Source: Desulfobacterales bacterium (GTDB lineage Bacteria > Desulfobacterota > Desulfobacteria > Desulfobacterales > JAHEIW01). From it: a DNA stretch of 49,757 bases. Shown one piece after another: positions 9,296-17,532 of the stretch. Where the stretch lies: positions 1-49,757 of the forward strand of contig JAQYWI010000015.1 of NCBI GenBank assembly GCA_030145015.1. The letters are read 5' to 3'. The notes beneath the pieces were generated by a model, which had not been told where the DNA came from, searched no databases, and was given only the letters and a program-made list of their open reading frames with translations. Numbering within the stretch: the stretch's first letter is position 1; every line of letters starts with the position of its first letter. The translations under genes and the position numbers were made by a program.

Positions 9296-11752
9296 GTGAA
9301 ATCCCAAATAGATGACAAAAACCTCCCGCTGGATACAAATCCTGTCCGGAACTTAGAAAAAGGCCTGCATCTTCATCAACAAGGCCGACTCGATCAAGCC
9401 GAAGAAACCTACCGCCAGATCCTCCAGTTTCAGCCCTTGAATTCAGATGCCCTGCATTTGCTGGGCGTCGTGGCCATGCAGAAGGGAGACAACCCTTCTG
9501 CAGTTGGATTGATTAATCGGGCAATTCAAATCCAACCGCACCATCCGATTTACCTTAATAATTTAGGCAATGCCTTAAGACAACAGGGCCGGTATTTAGA
9601 TGCTGTGGGATGCTATCAGGAGGCCATTGCGCGCAAACCGGATCTGGCTGAAGTTTACATAAACATGGGGATTGCCTATCACTGTCTGGGCCGATACGAT
9701 CAGGCCCTAGCTGCCTATCATCAAGCCCACCAGCTTAAGCCCGATAATCCGGAAGCCTGCTACAATATGGGCAACGCCTTCAGGGATCAGAAATGTTTCG
9801 ATGAAGCCATTAAGTGGTACGAGCAGACAATCAATCTTGAGTCGCGCTTTGCCGACGCATACTATAACATGGCCAGCAGTCTGGAACAGCAATCTCGGCT
9901 TGACGAAGCCATTGACTGTTTAAAGCAATGCCTGCGCATCAAACCCCAATGGGCAAAGGTCTACAACAATTTAGGCAATTTGCTGAATCACAAGGGTCTC
10001 TCAGACGCGGCACTTTCATCCTATCGCCAAGCGATTCAAATAAAACCAAATCTTTATGAGGCCCATAATAATCTGGGTAATGCGCTTAAAGATCGAGGCC
10101 GTTTTGCCGAGGCGATTGCCTGTTACCAAAAGGCACTGCAATTTCGTTCCGATTATACCGAAGCTTATCAAAACATGGGCGTGGCCTTCACCGAACAGGG
10201 CCGCTTGGACGAGGGAGTTGGGTGTTTTCAAAAAGCAATTGAATTGCGACCTGATTTTGCCGAAGCATACAATTTCCTGGGTCTGTGTTTTGAAAAGCAA
10301 GCCAGAGTGGCTGAAGCCATTTCAAGCTTTGAAAAAGCCATTCAGATTAAACCGAACTACGCCGAAGCCTATAGCTATTTGATTCATCAGTACCAGCATA
10401 CCTGCGACTGGCAGCGGTTGATGCAATATTCGAAACGTTTGGATGAATTAAACCGGCAGACAGCAGAAAATCGGAAATCTTGCGCCGAACCGCCGTTTAT
10501 TTGTATGGCAAGACATTCTGATTTATCGCAGAACTTCATCAATGCCAGGGCATGGTGTCGAAAAATTGTTCAACCCTTGCAGAACTTAAAACTGGGGTTT
10601 TCATTTGAACACAGACGGCAAAAAATCAACAGGCTTACCATCGGTTATCTTTCCTGCGATTTTCATGATCATGCCACCGCACATTTGATGCTGCGTGTTT
10701 TTGGGCTCCATGACCGGGAAAAATTTGAGATTAACTGCTACTCCTATGGCCCGGACGATCACAGCGACTATCGAAAACAGATTCTCGAGCAAAGCGATCA
10801 ATTTAGTGATATTCGCGAACTATCTCATATCGATGCGGCCAGACGTATTTACGCGGACAAGGTCGACATTTTAGTCGACTTGAAAGGGCACACCAAAGAT
10901 GCCAGGCTGGGCATTTTGGCCTGCCGGCCGGCTCCCGTTCAAGTCCACTACCTGGGTTATCCGGGCACCACCGGAGCCGATTTCATTGACTATCTGATCA
11001 CCGACAAGCTTGTTACCCCGATCGAACATGCACCTTTTTACAGCGAAAAGCTCGTCTTTTTGCCCCACAGTTATCAGGTCAATGATGGGCAACAGGAAAT
11101 TGCTTCCCGCATCTGGCAAAAAGAGGAATTGGGGCTGCCGCACAACAGCTTTGTATTCAGCTCATTCAATCTTCCCTATAAAATTGATCCCCTCATTTTT
11201 GATTGCTGGATGCGCATTCTGAATCAGGTTCCCCATAGTGTATTGTGGCTGTTTAACGGGGGCGAAACAACGACAAAAAATCTCAAGCAGGAAGCCCGGG
11301 CCAGGGGCATCGATCCCCGCCGGCTGGTTTTTGCCGACAAGCTGCCGAAAGCGGAACATCTGGCGCGTCTCCGGCTGGCCGATCTGGCGCTGGACACCCG
11401 GATTGTCAACGGTCACACCACCACCAGTGATTCGTTGTGGGCCGGTGTGCCGGTGATAACCATGCAAGGCGGTCATTTTGCATCGCGTGTTTCCGCGAGT
11501 CTGCTGAACGCCATCGGGCTTTCTGAAATAACAACCCACAATCTGGATGCGTATGCGCGCCTGGCAGTCCGGCTGGCCAGCCATCCTGCTGAGCATCAAA
11601 AGATCAAAGCTAAATTGTCGCTCAATCGATTGACGGAACCATTATTTGATACACACGGTTTTGTCGGTCATTTAGAAGCCGCCTATCAAAAAATGTGGCG
11701 CATATTTACGGCGGGTCAGGCACCGCATCCATTTGAAGTCATTGAAAATTAG
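9296..11752 (+). CDS. TPR-GT41 glycosyltransferase (OGT/SPINDLY/FlmG-like)
   Basis: About ten TPR motifs fill residues 15-365. A GT41 catalytic region follows, with hallmarks of O-GlcNAc-transferase-type enzymes: a GYLSCDFHDHATAHLM segment, YKIDP carrying the conserved lysine, and a GHTTTSDSLWAGVPVIT block that binds the nucleotide sugar. The protein is cytosolic and has no signal peptide. In Caulobacter a protein of this architecture, FlmG, binds flagellin through its TPRs and glycosylates it; the flagellin gene about 1 kb away on the other strand makes that role attractive here, by inference. GTG at 9296 is chosen because AAAGAAG lies just upstream; a TTG at 9278 would add six residues. Length is then 818 aa. 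It ends 40 bases before a strong terminator, closing the two-gene unit. Confidence 0.85.
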   Translation: MKSQIDDKNLPLDTNPVRNLEKGLHLHQQGRLDQAEETYRQILQFQPLNSDALHLLGVVAMQKGDNPSAVGLINRAIQIQPHHPIYLNNLGNALRQQGRYLDAVGCYQEAIARKPDLAEVYINMGIAYHCLGRYDQALAAYHQAHQLKPDNPEACYNMGNAFRDQKCFDEAIKWYEQTINLESRFADAYYNMASSLEQQSRLDEAIDCLKQCLRIKPQWAKVYNNLGNLLNHKGLSDAALSSYRQAIQIKPNLYEAHNNLGNALKDRGRFAEAIACYQKALQFRSDYTEAYQNMGVAFTEQGRLDEGVGCFQKAIELRPDFAEAYNFLGLCFEKQARVAEAISSFEKAIQIKPNYAEAYSYLIHQYQHTCDWQRLMQYSKRLDELNRQTAENRKSCAEPPFICMARHSDLSQNFINARAWCRKIVQPLQNLKLGFSFEHRRQKINRLTIGYLSCDFHDHATAHLMLRVFGLHDREKFEINCYSYGPDDHSDYRKQILEQSDQFSDIRELSHIDAARRIYADKVDILVDLKGHTKDARLGILACRPAPVQVHYLGYPGTTGADFIDYLITDKLVTPIEHAPFYSEKLVFLPHSYQVNDGQQEIASRIWQKEELGLPHNSFVFSSFNLPYKIDPLIFDCWMRILNQVPHSVLWLFNGGETTTKNLKQEARARGIDPRRLVFADKLPKAEHLARLRLADLALDTRIVNGHTTTSDSLWAGVPVITMQGGHFASRVSASLLNAIGLSEITTHNLDAYARLAVRLASHPAEHQKIKAKLSLNRLTEPLFDTHGFVGHLEAAYQKMWRIFTAGQAPHPFEVIEN

Positions 11753-11791
11753 CGCTTAAAGTAGCGCTATCAACAAAGTAAATCCGGAATT

Positions 11792-11822
11792 AAAAACGGC
11801 CTCTGAAAAAGAGGCCTTTTTT
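11792..11822. terminator. Bidirectional intrinsic terminator
   Basis: The stem GGCCTC (11798-11803) / GAGGCC (11811-11816) has a 7-base loop. It is followed by six T on the plus strand and preceded by AAAAA, so it works in both directions. It lies between the convergent GT41 gene and flaF and should terminate both transcripts. Confidence 0.85.
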
Positions 11823-11883
11823 ATGTGCGGTTGCGGTTAAATCCATTATGATTGTAATAGATTATGCTATTTTTAATGAGGGG

Positions 11884-12267
11884 TTATGCGGATGATCCTC
11901 TTAGACCGGCAGCCAAATTATTATTAATATCGATGACGATATTGAGTTTTTCGGGGGCCGGAAACGCCATGGTTTCAAAAATACGACGGTCGATATAGGC
12001 AGCCAGTCGCAGAATGTCGAGGCGCAATTTCTTGGGTATCTCGTGATCCTCGCGCGACAGTTCGCTTTGAAAAATACTCCAGATGCGCTGGTTGTACTTC
12101 AGCGCTTCGTCCAATCTGTGCTCCCGATCCGGGGCATCCCAGTTATCCTGGCATTCTTTGAGTTTTACGGCTGCTTTGGTGAGTACGGCGGCTTCGACCT
12201 CGCGGCCGGTCCGGGTGGCGCTACTGACATGTTCATATGCTTGCAGCGAGTGTGCCTGGGTCTGCAT
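11884..12267 (-). CDS. flaF: FlaF, flagellin-associated regulator/chaperone
   Basis: This 127-residue protein has the FlaF signature: an N-terminal AYEHVSSATRTGREVEAAVL block, a central ALKYNQRIWSIFQ segment, and an ending that includes LNIVIDINNNLAAGLRG. In Caulobacter FlaF is required for flagellin secretion and works against FlbT. The start is the ATG at 12267 because AGGAGG sits 9 bases upstream (12277-12282); an ATG at 12288 would place that site inside the gene. The 5' end overlaps the end of flbT by 35 bases, so the two are translationally coupled. FlaF is characteristic of Alphaproteobacteria and less usual in a cluster of this type. Confidence 0.9.
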   Translation of the reverse strand: MQTQAHSLQAYEHVSSATRTGREVEAAVLTKAAVKLKECQDNWDAPDREHRLDEALKYNQRIWSIFQSELSREDHEIPKKLRLDILRLAAYIDRRIFETMAFPAPEKLNIVIDINNNLAAGLRGSSA

Positions 12268-12649
12268 GTTTAAGAACCTCCTGTTCATAGTCGATTAATT
12301 GGCCGGCGAGTTTTAATGCCCGGTAATAATTGCCGATCAGAATATGCTCGTTAATTTCGTCGATGTGTCCGGTTAACCGGGGGATAGCATCGAGCAATTC
12401 ATGAACCAGTTTCCAATAGGTGTGCTGGTGATCGGTCATATTTTCGGAATCGATGTACATGAGCTGGATGACGAAATAGATCCGACTGCAATGCGATACG
12501 GCATCTTGCTCGCTTAGAATATCTTTCTGGCGTAGAACCGGAACGTTGTTTTCGATGATCAAGTCGCTGTTTTTGGCGTTGCCGTTGGTCACCACGGCGC
12601 CGCCGACGATCATTTTCTCATTAGGTTTTAAGGTGATTTTGAGTGCCAT
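12233..12649 (-). CDS. flbT: FlbT, flagellin mRNA regulator
   Basis: The 138 residues match the FlbT family: an N-terminal LKITLKPNEKMIVGGAVV beta segment, the VLRQKDIL motif, the RIYFVIQLMYID core, and a helical C-terminus with GNYYRALKLAGQLIDYE. Caulobacter FlbT binds the 5' leader of flagellin mRNA and promotes its decay until the hook is complete. Here the flagellin gene lies 160 bases upstream on the same strand and has a leader of about 150 nt, so the same control is plausible. flaF overlaps its 3' end. The ribosome-binding site is weak. Confidence 0.9.
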   Translation of the reverse strand: MALKITLKPNEKMIVGGAVVTNGNAKNSDLIIENNVPVLRQKDILSEQDAVSHCSRIYFVIQLMYIDSENMTDHQHTYWKLVHELLDAIPRLTGHIDEINEHILIGNYYRALKLAGQLIDYEQEVLKHADPGTLAASI

Positions 12650-12771
12650 TTTTCAGTTATCCACAGATTCGCGCGCTAACATAACTTCTGATCCACGTCA
12701 TCATAAATGGATTTTTCAACGCAATAATAAAATCGGGCCGGGGATAAGGACAGCGTTCAGGAGATCAGGTC

Positions 12772-12795
12772 TGGAGGGGGATTGCTCCCCCTCCA
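12772..12795 (-). terminator. GC-rich hairpin after the flagellin gene
   Basis: A 10-base perfect stem (12772-12781 with 12786-12795) and a 4-base loop begin 15 bases beyond the flagellin stop codon. There is no run of T after it on the minus strand, so it is more likely to stabilise the flagellin mRNA 3' end or lower read-through into flbT-flaF than to be a full terminator. Confidence 0.55.
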
Positions 12796-12809
12796 AATCC
12801 GGTTATCCC

Positions 12810-13655
12810 TTAGAATAATCTCAGAACACCCTGAGCGGCCTGACCGGCCAGACTCAAGGAGGTCGTACCCAGAGCCTGACGCGTTTGCAGCATCAGCATG
12901 TTGGCGCCTTCCTCATTCATGTCGGCTTCGGTCAACTTGGCAGCACCGTCATTCAGCGTGTTCATCATCATAGCGGTGAACTCCTCGCGTGCCGTAATGA
13001 GAGACAGGTTGTTGGCCATAACCTTGGCTTCGGTTCTCAGTGTGGCAGTTGCCTCTTCAATACCATCGATGGCAGCCTGAACAGCGACTGTTGACAACTC
13101 CCCACCGATTACAAACAAACCCGTACCGGCGGCTGGCATACCGGCAACGCTGAATTCCGCAAAGGTTGTACCAAAACCAGTCAGCTTCAAGGTGGAATCG
13201 CCAGCGGTCGGAGCGAATTGAACGGTTAATTCGCCACTTTGCAGCAAGTTGATTCCTTTGTACCCGGAATCTGCGGCCATCTCATTGATCTGGGTCAATA
13301 CCGTATTATACGCGCTTCCAAAAGAGATCGCGTCGTCAGTTGACGCGGCGGACAGTGCCGATTGAGCCAGCGATTTGGCCTGAGCCAGCAGGCTAGCGAT
13401 TCCCTCGAGACCCACGTTGGCGGCTTTAATGGTCTGAATGGCCTCGGACATGCCGTCTTTACGTCCGTTCAGGTCGCTTGCCCGTAGCCTATGTTCCTGG
13501 GCGGCGAAAAAGTTGATGGGATCATCCAGAGCGGTGTTGACTTTCAGACCCGTGGCCAAACGTTTCTGGGTAATCTCAAAATCTCTAGAAGTTTGCTGCA
13601 GGCTGAAAAGATTGGCCCGCATACCGGCTGTTAAATTAACTGTGTTTAGTGCCAT
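12810..13655 (-). CDS. fliC: Flagellin
   Basis: This 281-residue filament protein has conserved N- and C-terminal coiled-coil domains (D0/D1) and only a short central domain. The N-terminal motif reads RLATGLKVNTALDDPINFFA. The DDP-NFF form is the one I associate with alphaproteobacterial flagellins, in place of the DDAAGLAI of enteric flagellins. The C-terminus, with ANMLMLQTRQALGTTSLSLA, is the export and polymerisation helix. It has no signal peptide, as expected for export through the flagellar channel. The start ATG follows AGGAAAGGAAA. A sigma-28 promoter lies about 150 nt upstream, and flbT and flaF follow on the same strand. It may be the substrate of the glycosyltransferases at the left of the window. 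Confidence 0.95.
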   Translation of the reverse strand: MALNTVNLTAGMRANLFSLQQTSRDFEITQKRLATGLKVNTALDDPINFFAAQEHRLRASDLNGRKDGMSEAIQTIKAANVGLEGIASLLAQAKSLAQSALSAASTDDAISFGSAYNTVLTQINEMAADSGYKGINLLQSGELTVQFAPTAGDSTLKLTGFGTTFAEFSVAGMPAAGTGLFVIGGELSTVAVQAAIDGIEEATATLRTEAKVMANNLSLITAREEFTAMMMNTLNDGAAKLTEADMNEEGANMLMLQTRQALGTTSLSLAGQAAQGVLRLF

Positions 13656-13805
13656 GGTAAGATTTCCTTTCCTAGGTTGTTTTATTTTGGCGTTCTTGCC
13701 AATTGGGTTATTAAAATACCGTTAAATTCTGCGCTTGTTGTGGCCATCTCTGGTCTCGTAATTCTTACCCCGCCTCCTTTCAGACCAAAGTTTTTTTTGG
13801 CTACC
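13656..13805 (-). promoter_or_regulatory. Flagellin mRNA leader with orphan Shine-Dalgarno and micro-ORF
   Basis: The untranslated leader runs from the inferred start near 13805 to the flagellin ATG at 13655. It contains a CCAAA...TTTGG hairpin, a perfect AAAGGAGG (13773-13780) with no start codon at usable distance, and a 21-codon frame with ATG start (13747 down to 13682, minus strand) that ends 26 bases before the flagellin ATG. In Caulobacter FlbT acts on such a leader, so this is the likely control region. Confidence 0.4.
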
Positions 13806-13811
13806 ATGTTG

Positions 13812-13838
13812 TTATCGGAATTATTTCAAATAACTTTA
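13812..13838 (-). promoter_or_regulatory. Sigma-28 (FliA) promoter of the flagellin gene
   Basis: On the minus strand the -35 box TAAAGTTA and the -10 box TCCGATAA are separated by 11 bases, against the known consensus TAAAGTTT-N11-GCCGATAA. Only one base in each box differs. The FliA gene is at 44639. Transcription would start near 13805. Confidence 0.85.
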
Positions 13839-13876
13839 GGGCTTTTTTCTTCACCTCGTTTATGTCCAAGCATGGT

Positions 13877-14022
13877 TAGAAGTGGTTTCAAAACCCCATC
13901 TGAGGTCCAATGGCTGCGTTGCCGACCTCCGATAAATGCTCACATACCCATGTATGCTGCGCGATCTCGATCGGTCTGCGCCTTGCCCTTGAACCTGATC
14001 TGAAGTTTTGAAACCACTTCTA
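13877..14022. mobile_element. MITE-like element, copy 1 of family A
   Basis: A 144-base unit (13878-14021) begins AGAAGTGGTTTCAAAAC and ends with its reverse complement apart from inner mismatches. It is bounded on both sides by TA. The same unit occurs in inverted orientation at 27498-27641 with over 90% identity by eye. It codes for nothing. Short, terminal inverted repeats and a TA target duplication are the hallmarks of elements mobilised by IS630/Tc1-mariner transposases. No transposase is present in the window. Confidence 0.75.
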
Positions 14023-14476
14023 GTTTAATCGGGACAATCGCAGTGGCTTGAATCGATTGTCTCGTATTATCGGTGGATTTAACATTTGCTTAAGTATTTT
14101 TTTTAACTCATGTAAAATAGGATCAAAGAATGCTAATCATTTAAGATAGACGACTTGAAAGTCATAATTTGTTGAATTAAAATTGTTTTTTGATAAGAAG
14201 GTCGAATATTTGCATCAGGATTTCGAGAACATTGCAATTGCCGGCGGAAAGGTGTATGCCGTAGGGTCATTAATGGAATGATGGAAAAGATGGAATATTG
14301 GGTACGGAAAATGGATGATGTTCAGCCATTATTGAATACCCCATGGCATTAGATGACGACAAACACCCATCTCCTGGATTGAAATCAGAGGATGGCCATC
14401 CGAACCAGGATACTTTAGCAAGTATTTCTTGATAGGTGCACTTAACCATCTGATAATAAGTAAGATTGAGGTTACT
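14023..14476. other. Intergenic region before the DUF3391-like gene
   Basis: AT-rich sequence without a convincing gene. It holds a GG-N10-GC match at 14200-14213 with poor flanking bases, and a low-complexity stretch at 14270-14305 (TGGAATGATGG type) that recurs inverted near 15798-15838. A promoter for the next two genes must lie here, but I cannot place it. Confidence 0.4.
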
Positions 14477-14827
14477 GTGATTCGTCTGAAAATAGAAGAA
14501 TTAAAGCCGGGCATGATTTTGGCCCGCTCGGTGTACAATCAGCAGGATTTACTGTTGTTGGAGAATGATACCTCCCTGACGAAAAAACGGATCTGGATGC
14601 TGAAAACCTGGGGAATCGATCGGGTTAGCGTCAAAGGCAAGTCGCAAGGGGAAGGTAAGGGCGATTTTGAGGCTGAAATAGAGACCAAAGAAACCATCGA
14701 AACGGAATTGAAGGCAAAATTCGCGGACGTCATCGATGAGCCCGTCATGCAAGAGATCATGAAAGCCGCCGGTCGGCAGCTGCAGAAAAGTTTGATTGAC
14801 CAGGAAAAGGAAAATGAACCCACCTGA
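14477..14827 (+). CDS. Small DUF3391-like protein
   Basis: The 116-residue product starts with RLKIEELKPGMILARSVYNQ, then a LTKKRIWMLKTWGIDRVSV segment. This pattern resembles the N-terminal domain found before HD-GYP domains in c-di-GMP phosphodiesterases (DUF3391-like), but no HD-GYP domain follows. The acidic helical second half has no recognised function. GTG at 14477 is chosen because GAGG stands 5 bases upstream and the family begins at this point; the longer frame from 14429 has no such site. It overlaps the HDOD gene by 14 bases, so the two are coupled and probably act together. Confidence 0.65.
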   Translation: MIRLKIEELKPGMILARSVYNQQDLLLLENDTSLTKKRIWMLKTWGIDRVSVKGKSQGEGKGDFEAEIETKETIETELKAKFADVIDEPVMQEIMKAAGRQLQKSLIDQEKENEPT

Positions 14828-15671
14828 TTTAGACCGAATGATATCCCGGGTGGAAGATTTGCCGACGCTTCCAAGAACGGTATTAAAGATTACGGAGCTC
14901 GTTAACGACCCCAAGTCCTCCGCTCGTGACCTGGCCCGGATCATCACCGACGATCAGGTGCTGGCCGCCAGGCTGCTAAAACTGGTGAATTCGTCATTTT
15001 ACGGGTTTCCCCAGCGAATCTCGACGATCACCGGTGCCATTGTGTTGCTGGGTTTTGATGCCATTCGCAACCTGCTTTTAACCACTTCGGTATTTGACCT
15101 GTTCTCGAATCGCCAGAAAATCAGCATGATCAGACAGGAACAATTCTGGGATCATTCCCTGGGTTGCGCCGTGGGAGCCAAAGTCATCGGCAATCATCTG
15201 CGCTATGACAAGGTTGAAGAGCTGTTTGTATCCGGCCTGCTGCATGACATTGGGAAAATTGTGGAAATGATTTTTATACCGGATGCATTCAAAGATATTA
15301 ATCAGCTGATCAGAGATGATAATATATTGATGATTGCGGCCGAGGAAAAAATTTTGGGATACAGTCACCCCCTGGTGGGTAAACTGCTGGCGGAACGCTG
15401 GAACCTGCCCCCGAAGCTGATCAGTGTCATCTTGCATCATCACCAACCGAGTGAAGCCGGGCAATTCGTGTTGGAAGCGGCCATTGTTCATCTGGCTGAT
15501 ATCCTCTGTCGATCGCTCAATATCGGATACGGCGGCGATAATAAGATGCCCGCACTTGATAAAATGGCATGGGATAGTATGCGGATCAAACCTCAGGCGA
15601 TCGAGTCGATGCTGGCTGAGATAAACAAAGAATTTGATGAAATCAGCCTTTTTATCACCTATACACCTTGA
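14814..15671 (+). CDS. HDOD-domain signalling protein
   Basis: The 285-residue protein is one HDOD domain: LPTLPRTVLKITELVNDP at the N-terminus, the LLKLVNSSFYGFPQRISTI block, and a LLHDIGK motif around residue 146. HDOD proteins are non-enzymatic relatives of HD-GYP phosphodiesterases and act as scaffolds in signalling, often next to motility or chemotaxis genes. ATG at 14814 follows AGGAAAAGGA. The overlap with the DUF3391-like gene suggests that a split domain pair works as one unit, by analogy to the fused architecture. There are no membrane segments. Confidence 0.85.
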   Translation: MNPPDLDRMISRVEDLPTLPRTVLKITELVNDPKSSARDLARIITDDQVLAARLLKLVNSSFYGFPQRISTITGAIVLLGFDAIRNLLLTTSVFDLFSNRQKISMIRQEQFWDHSLGCAVGAKVIGNHLRYDKVEELFVSGLLHDIGKIVEMIFIPDAFKDINQLIRDDNILMIAAEEKILGYSHPLVGKLLAERWNLPPKLISVILHHHQPSEAGQFVLEAAIVHLADILCRSLNIGYGGDNKMPALDKMAWDSMRIKPQAIESMLAEINKEFDEISLFITYTP

Positions 15672-16470
15672 CCTCCGAACCCTGCCTCAGGTGCAACAAG
15701 CCACGTCTCGGAACTTCAGTGTTTGGATTATGGTTTAAGGATTAATTTTCACTGTTTCTCCATGAATCATGATAATTTTCAATGCGATACAATACTGACC
15801 CAACATTCCAGTAATCCATCTTTCCATCATTCCAATTGTGAGCAAAGCGATTTAATTTTGCAAATTGCGACAATTTCGGTTTTCCTTCTGTCCAGGTTTA
15901 AATTCACAAATCCAGCGATGCAGCGAATGCGTTAATTAGCGAAATATTATTTAACTATATGAATTTATATATCTTACTAAACTTTATTCTCTAGTTCCGG
16001 CTATAGATTATTTCGCCTCAAAGGCCATATGCTTTGTAGAAAATTCTTAAAGCCTTCGAAATTATTTCAATTTAGCAGAAGGGAACAAGGCGTTATTGCA
16101 AATTGCAAAAAGATACCCTATTTTTTCGGCATGATTTCCAGCCTGACGATCCTCCTGATACGATGTTTCTGACTTTTTATCGATTCTTTTATTTTAACGA
16201 TTGCAGGCCGTATCCACAAAATATAGTGGCGCATGATCCTCTAAATTACTTCATATTGAAATGACTCGTCTGATCGTTCGAGTCCCTGATCCCGGATCCC
16301 ACCTTTCGCTGAAGATCACAATCATGACGGCATGGATATTGCTAAAAAGTACTGCGCTCTTGTTCACACCTTTAACGAGCTTACTATCCTAAAATTGATA
16401 ACCCCTTTAACACACGGCGTCTTAAGCTCCGCCAGGTCATATTTGTCAAATCACTGAAAAGGAGCAGAAT
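15672..16470. other. Intergenic region upstream of the sigma-54 activator
   Basis: About 800 bases without a supported gene. It contains a low-complexity stretch at 15798-15838 (CATTCCA/CCATCATTCC repeats) that is the inverse of one at 14270-14305. It also holds an AT-rich segment around 15940-16000, short TTGCAAATTGC repeats near 15857 and 16096, and a sigma-54 site at 16328-16343. The AT-rich part may hold activator-binding sites, but none is identifiable. Confidence 0.5.
16328..16343 (+). promoter_or_regulatory. Sigma-54 promoter before the receiver-less activator
   Basis: CGGCATGGATATTGCT matches TGGCAYG-N4-TTGCW except for the first base, with GG-N10-GC spacing exact. The start would be near 16354, 117 nt before the gene. 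If real, the master activator is itself sigma-54-dependent and could activate its own transcription. Confidence 0.55.
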
Positions 16471-17532
16471 GTGCAGAACGCAGCCCTCACCAAAAGCATT
16501 CCGAAAGAACCTGATGTTTTTGTAAACAATCCCTTTGCGCTGGCAAATCTAAGTGATGAAAATCAGGATCATGCGATTATTGGCCGCAGTCATAAAATGC
16601 AGGAGGTTTTCCATCTGGTTGAAAGAGTGGCAGACTGCGACAGTACCATTCTTATCACCGGAGAGACCGGAACCGGCAAAGGTCTGGTTGCCAAGGCCAT
16701 TCATCAAAAATCAAAACGTAAAAATAAGCCTTTTATTTCAATTAATTGTGGTGCTATTCCTGAGAATTTACTTGAAAGTGAGTTGTTCGGACATGTGCGC
16801 GGCGCATTTACCGGCGCCACGGTCTCCAAATCGGGAAAATTCGAACTGGCCCATGGAGGGACTATATTTTTAGATGAAATCGGAGACATGAGCCCCGATC
16901 TTCAGGTCAAAGTTTTAAAAGTGTTGGAAGAGGGCGAGTTTGAGCAAGTTGGCGGCGCTAAAACCATTAAAGTCGATGTTAGAATCCTGGCCGCGACCCA
17001 TCGAGACCTCCCCGCGGAGGTACAAAACGGGAACTTTCGCGAAGATCTGTTTTATCGGCTTTACGTGATTCCAATTGGGCTTCCTTCCTTACGGGAGCGG
17101 AAATCTGATATACCCTATCTGGCGGCTTACTTTATGGATATGTCCAACCGTAAAAATAACAGAGAATTAGAGGGCATCTCCGAGGATGCCATGCAAATAT
17201 TGTTGAGTTATTCCTGGCCGGGAAATGTGAGGGAGCTCCGCAATATTGTCGAAAGGCTGGTCGTTCTAAAAGGATCCGGAAAGCTAAGTGCCCATGATCT
17301 GCCGGTAGAGTTAAAAGGCGCCAACGGATATAAGACCTCACAGGGTATTGAAATTTCAGATGATGGAATTTGTTTGAACAGCGCAGTCACCGAGTTTGAG
17401 AAGGCCCTGATTCTTCAGTCGCTGGAAAAGACCAAATGGGTTAAAAATAAGGCCGCCAAGCTCCTTCAGCTGAACCGAACCACTTTGGTGGAAAAAATCA
17501 AACGTCACCGCATCCAGCAGTGCCATGCCTAG
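16471..17532 (+). CDS. Sigma-54-dependent activator without receiver domain (FlrA/FleQ-like)
   Basis: The 353-residue protein has a AAA+ domain with Walker A GETGTGKG (about residue 66), the sigma-54 contact loop GAFTGA (about 111) and Walker [10 protein letters not shown] (about 130). A Fis-type helix-turn-helix closes the protein with [20 protein letters not shown], close to the LKRTTLVEKMRK of FleQ. The N-terminal 40 residues are too short for a receiver or FleQ-type domain, so activity cannot depend on phosphorylation by the usual route. GTG at 16471 is supported by AAAGGAG 8 bases upstream. It precedes the kinase/regulator operon, whose promoter is sigma-54-type, so it is the likely top activator of the flagellar cascade. 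The exact orthology is uncertain. Confidence 0.85.
   Translation: MQNAALTKSIPKEPDVFVNNPFALANLSDENQDHAIIGRSHKMQEVFHLVERVADCDSTILITGETGTGKGLVAKAIHQKSKRKNKPFISINCGAIPENLLESELFGHVRGAFTGATVSKSGKFELAHGGTIFLDEIGDMSPDLQVKVLKVLEEGEFEQVGGAKTIKVDVRILAATHRDLPAEVQNGNFREDLFYRLYVIPIGLPSLRERKSDIPYLAAYFMDMSNRKNNRELEGISEDAMQILLSYSWPGNVRELRNIVERLVVLKGSGKLSAHDLPVELKGANGYKTSQGIEISDDGICLNSAVTEFEKALILQSLEKTKWVKNKAAKLLQLNRTTLVEKIKRHRIQQCHA

Noticed and set aside
14074..14090. TGGATTTAACATTTGCT, sigma-54-like
   Set aside because: Spacing is GG-N11-GC, one base too long for sigma-54.
14200..14213. GG-N10-GC match before the DUF3391-like gene
   Set aside because: Flanking bases (AGGTCG...TTTGCA) fit the -24 element poorly and it is over 260 nt from the gene; not counted as a sigma-54 promoter.
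15723..15935. 70-codon frame after the HDOD gene
   Set aside because: It runs through low-complexity repeat sequence and lacks a ribosome-binding site.
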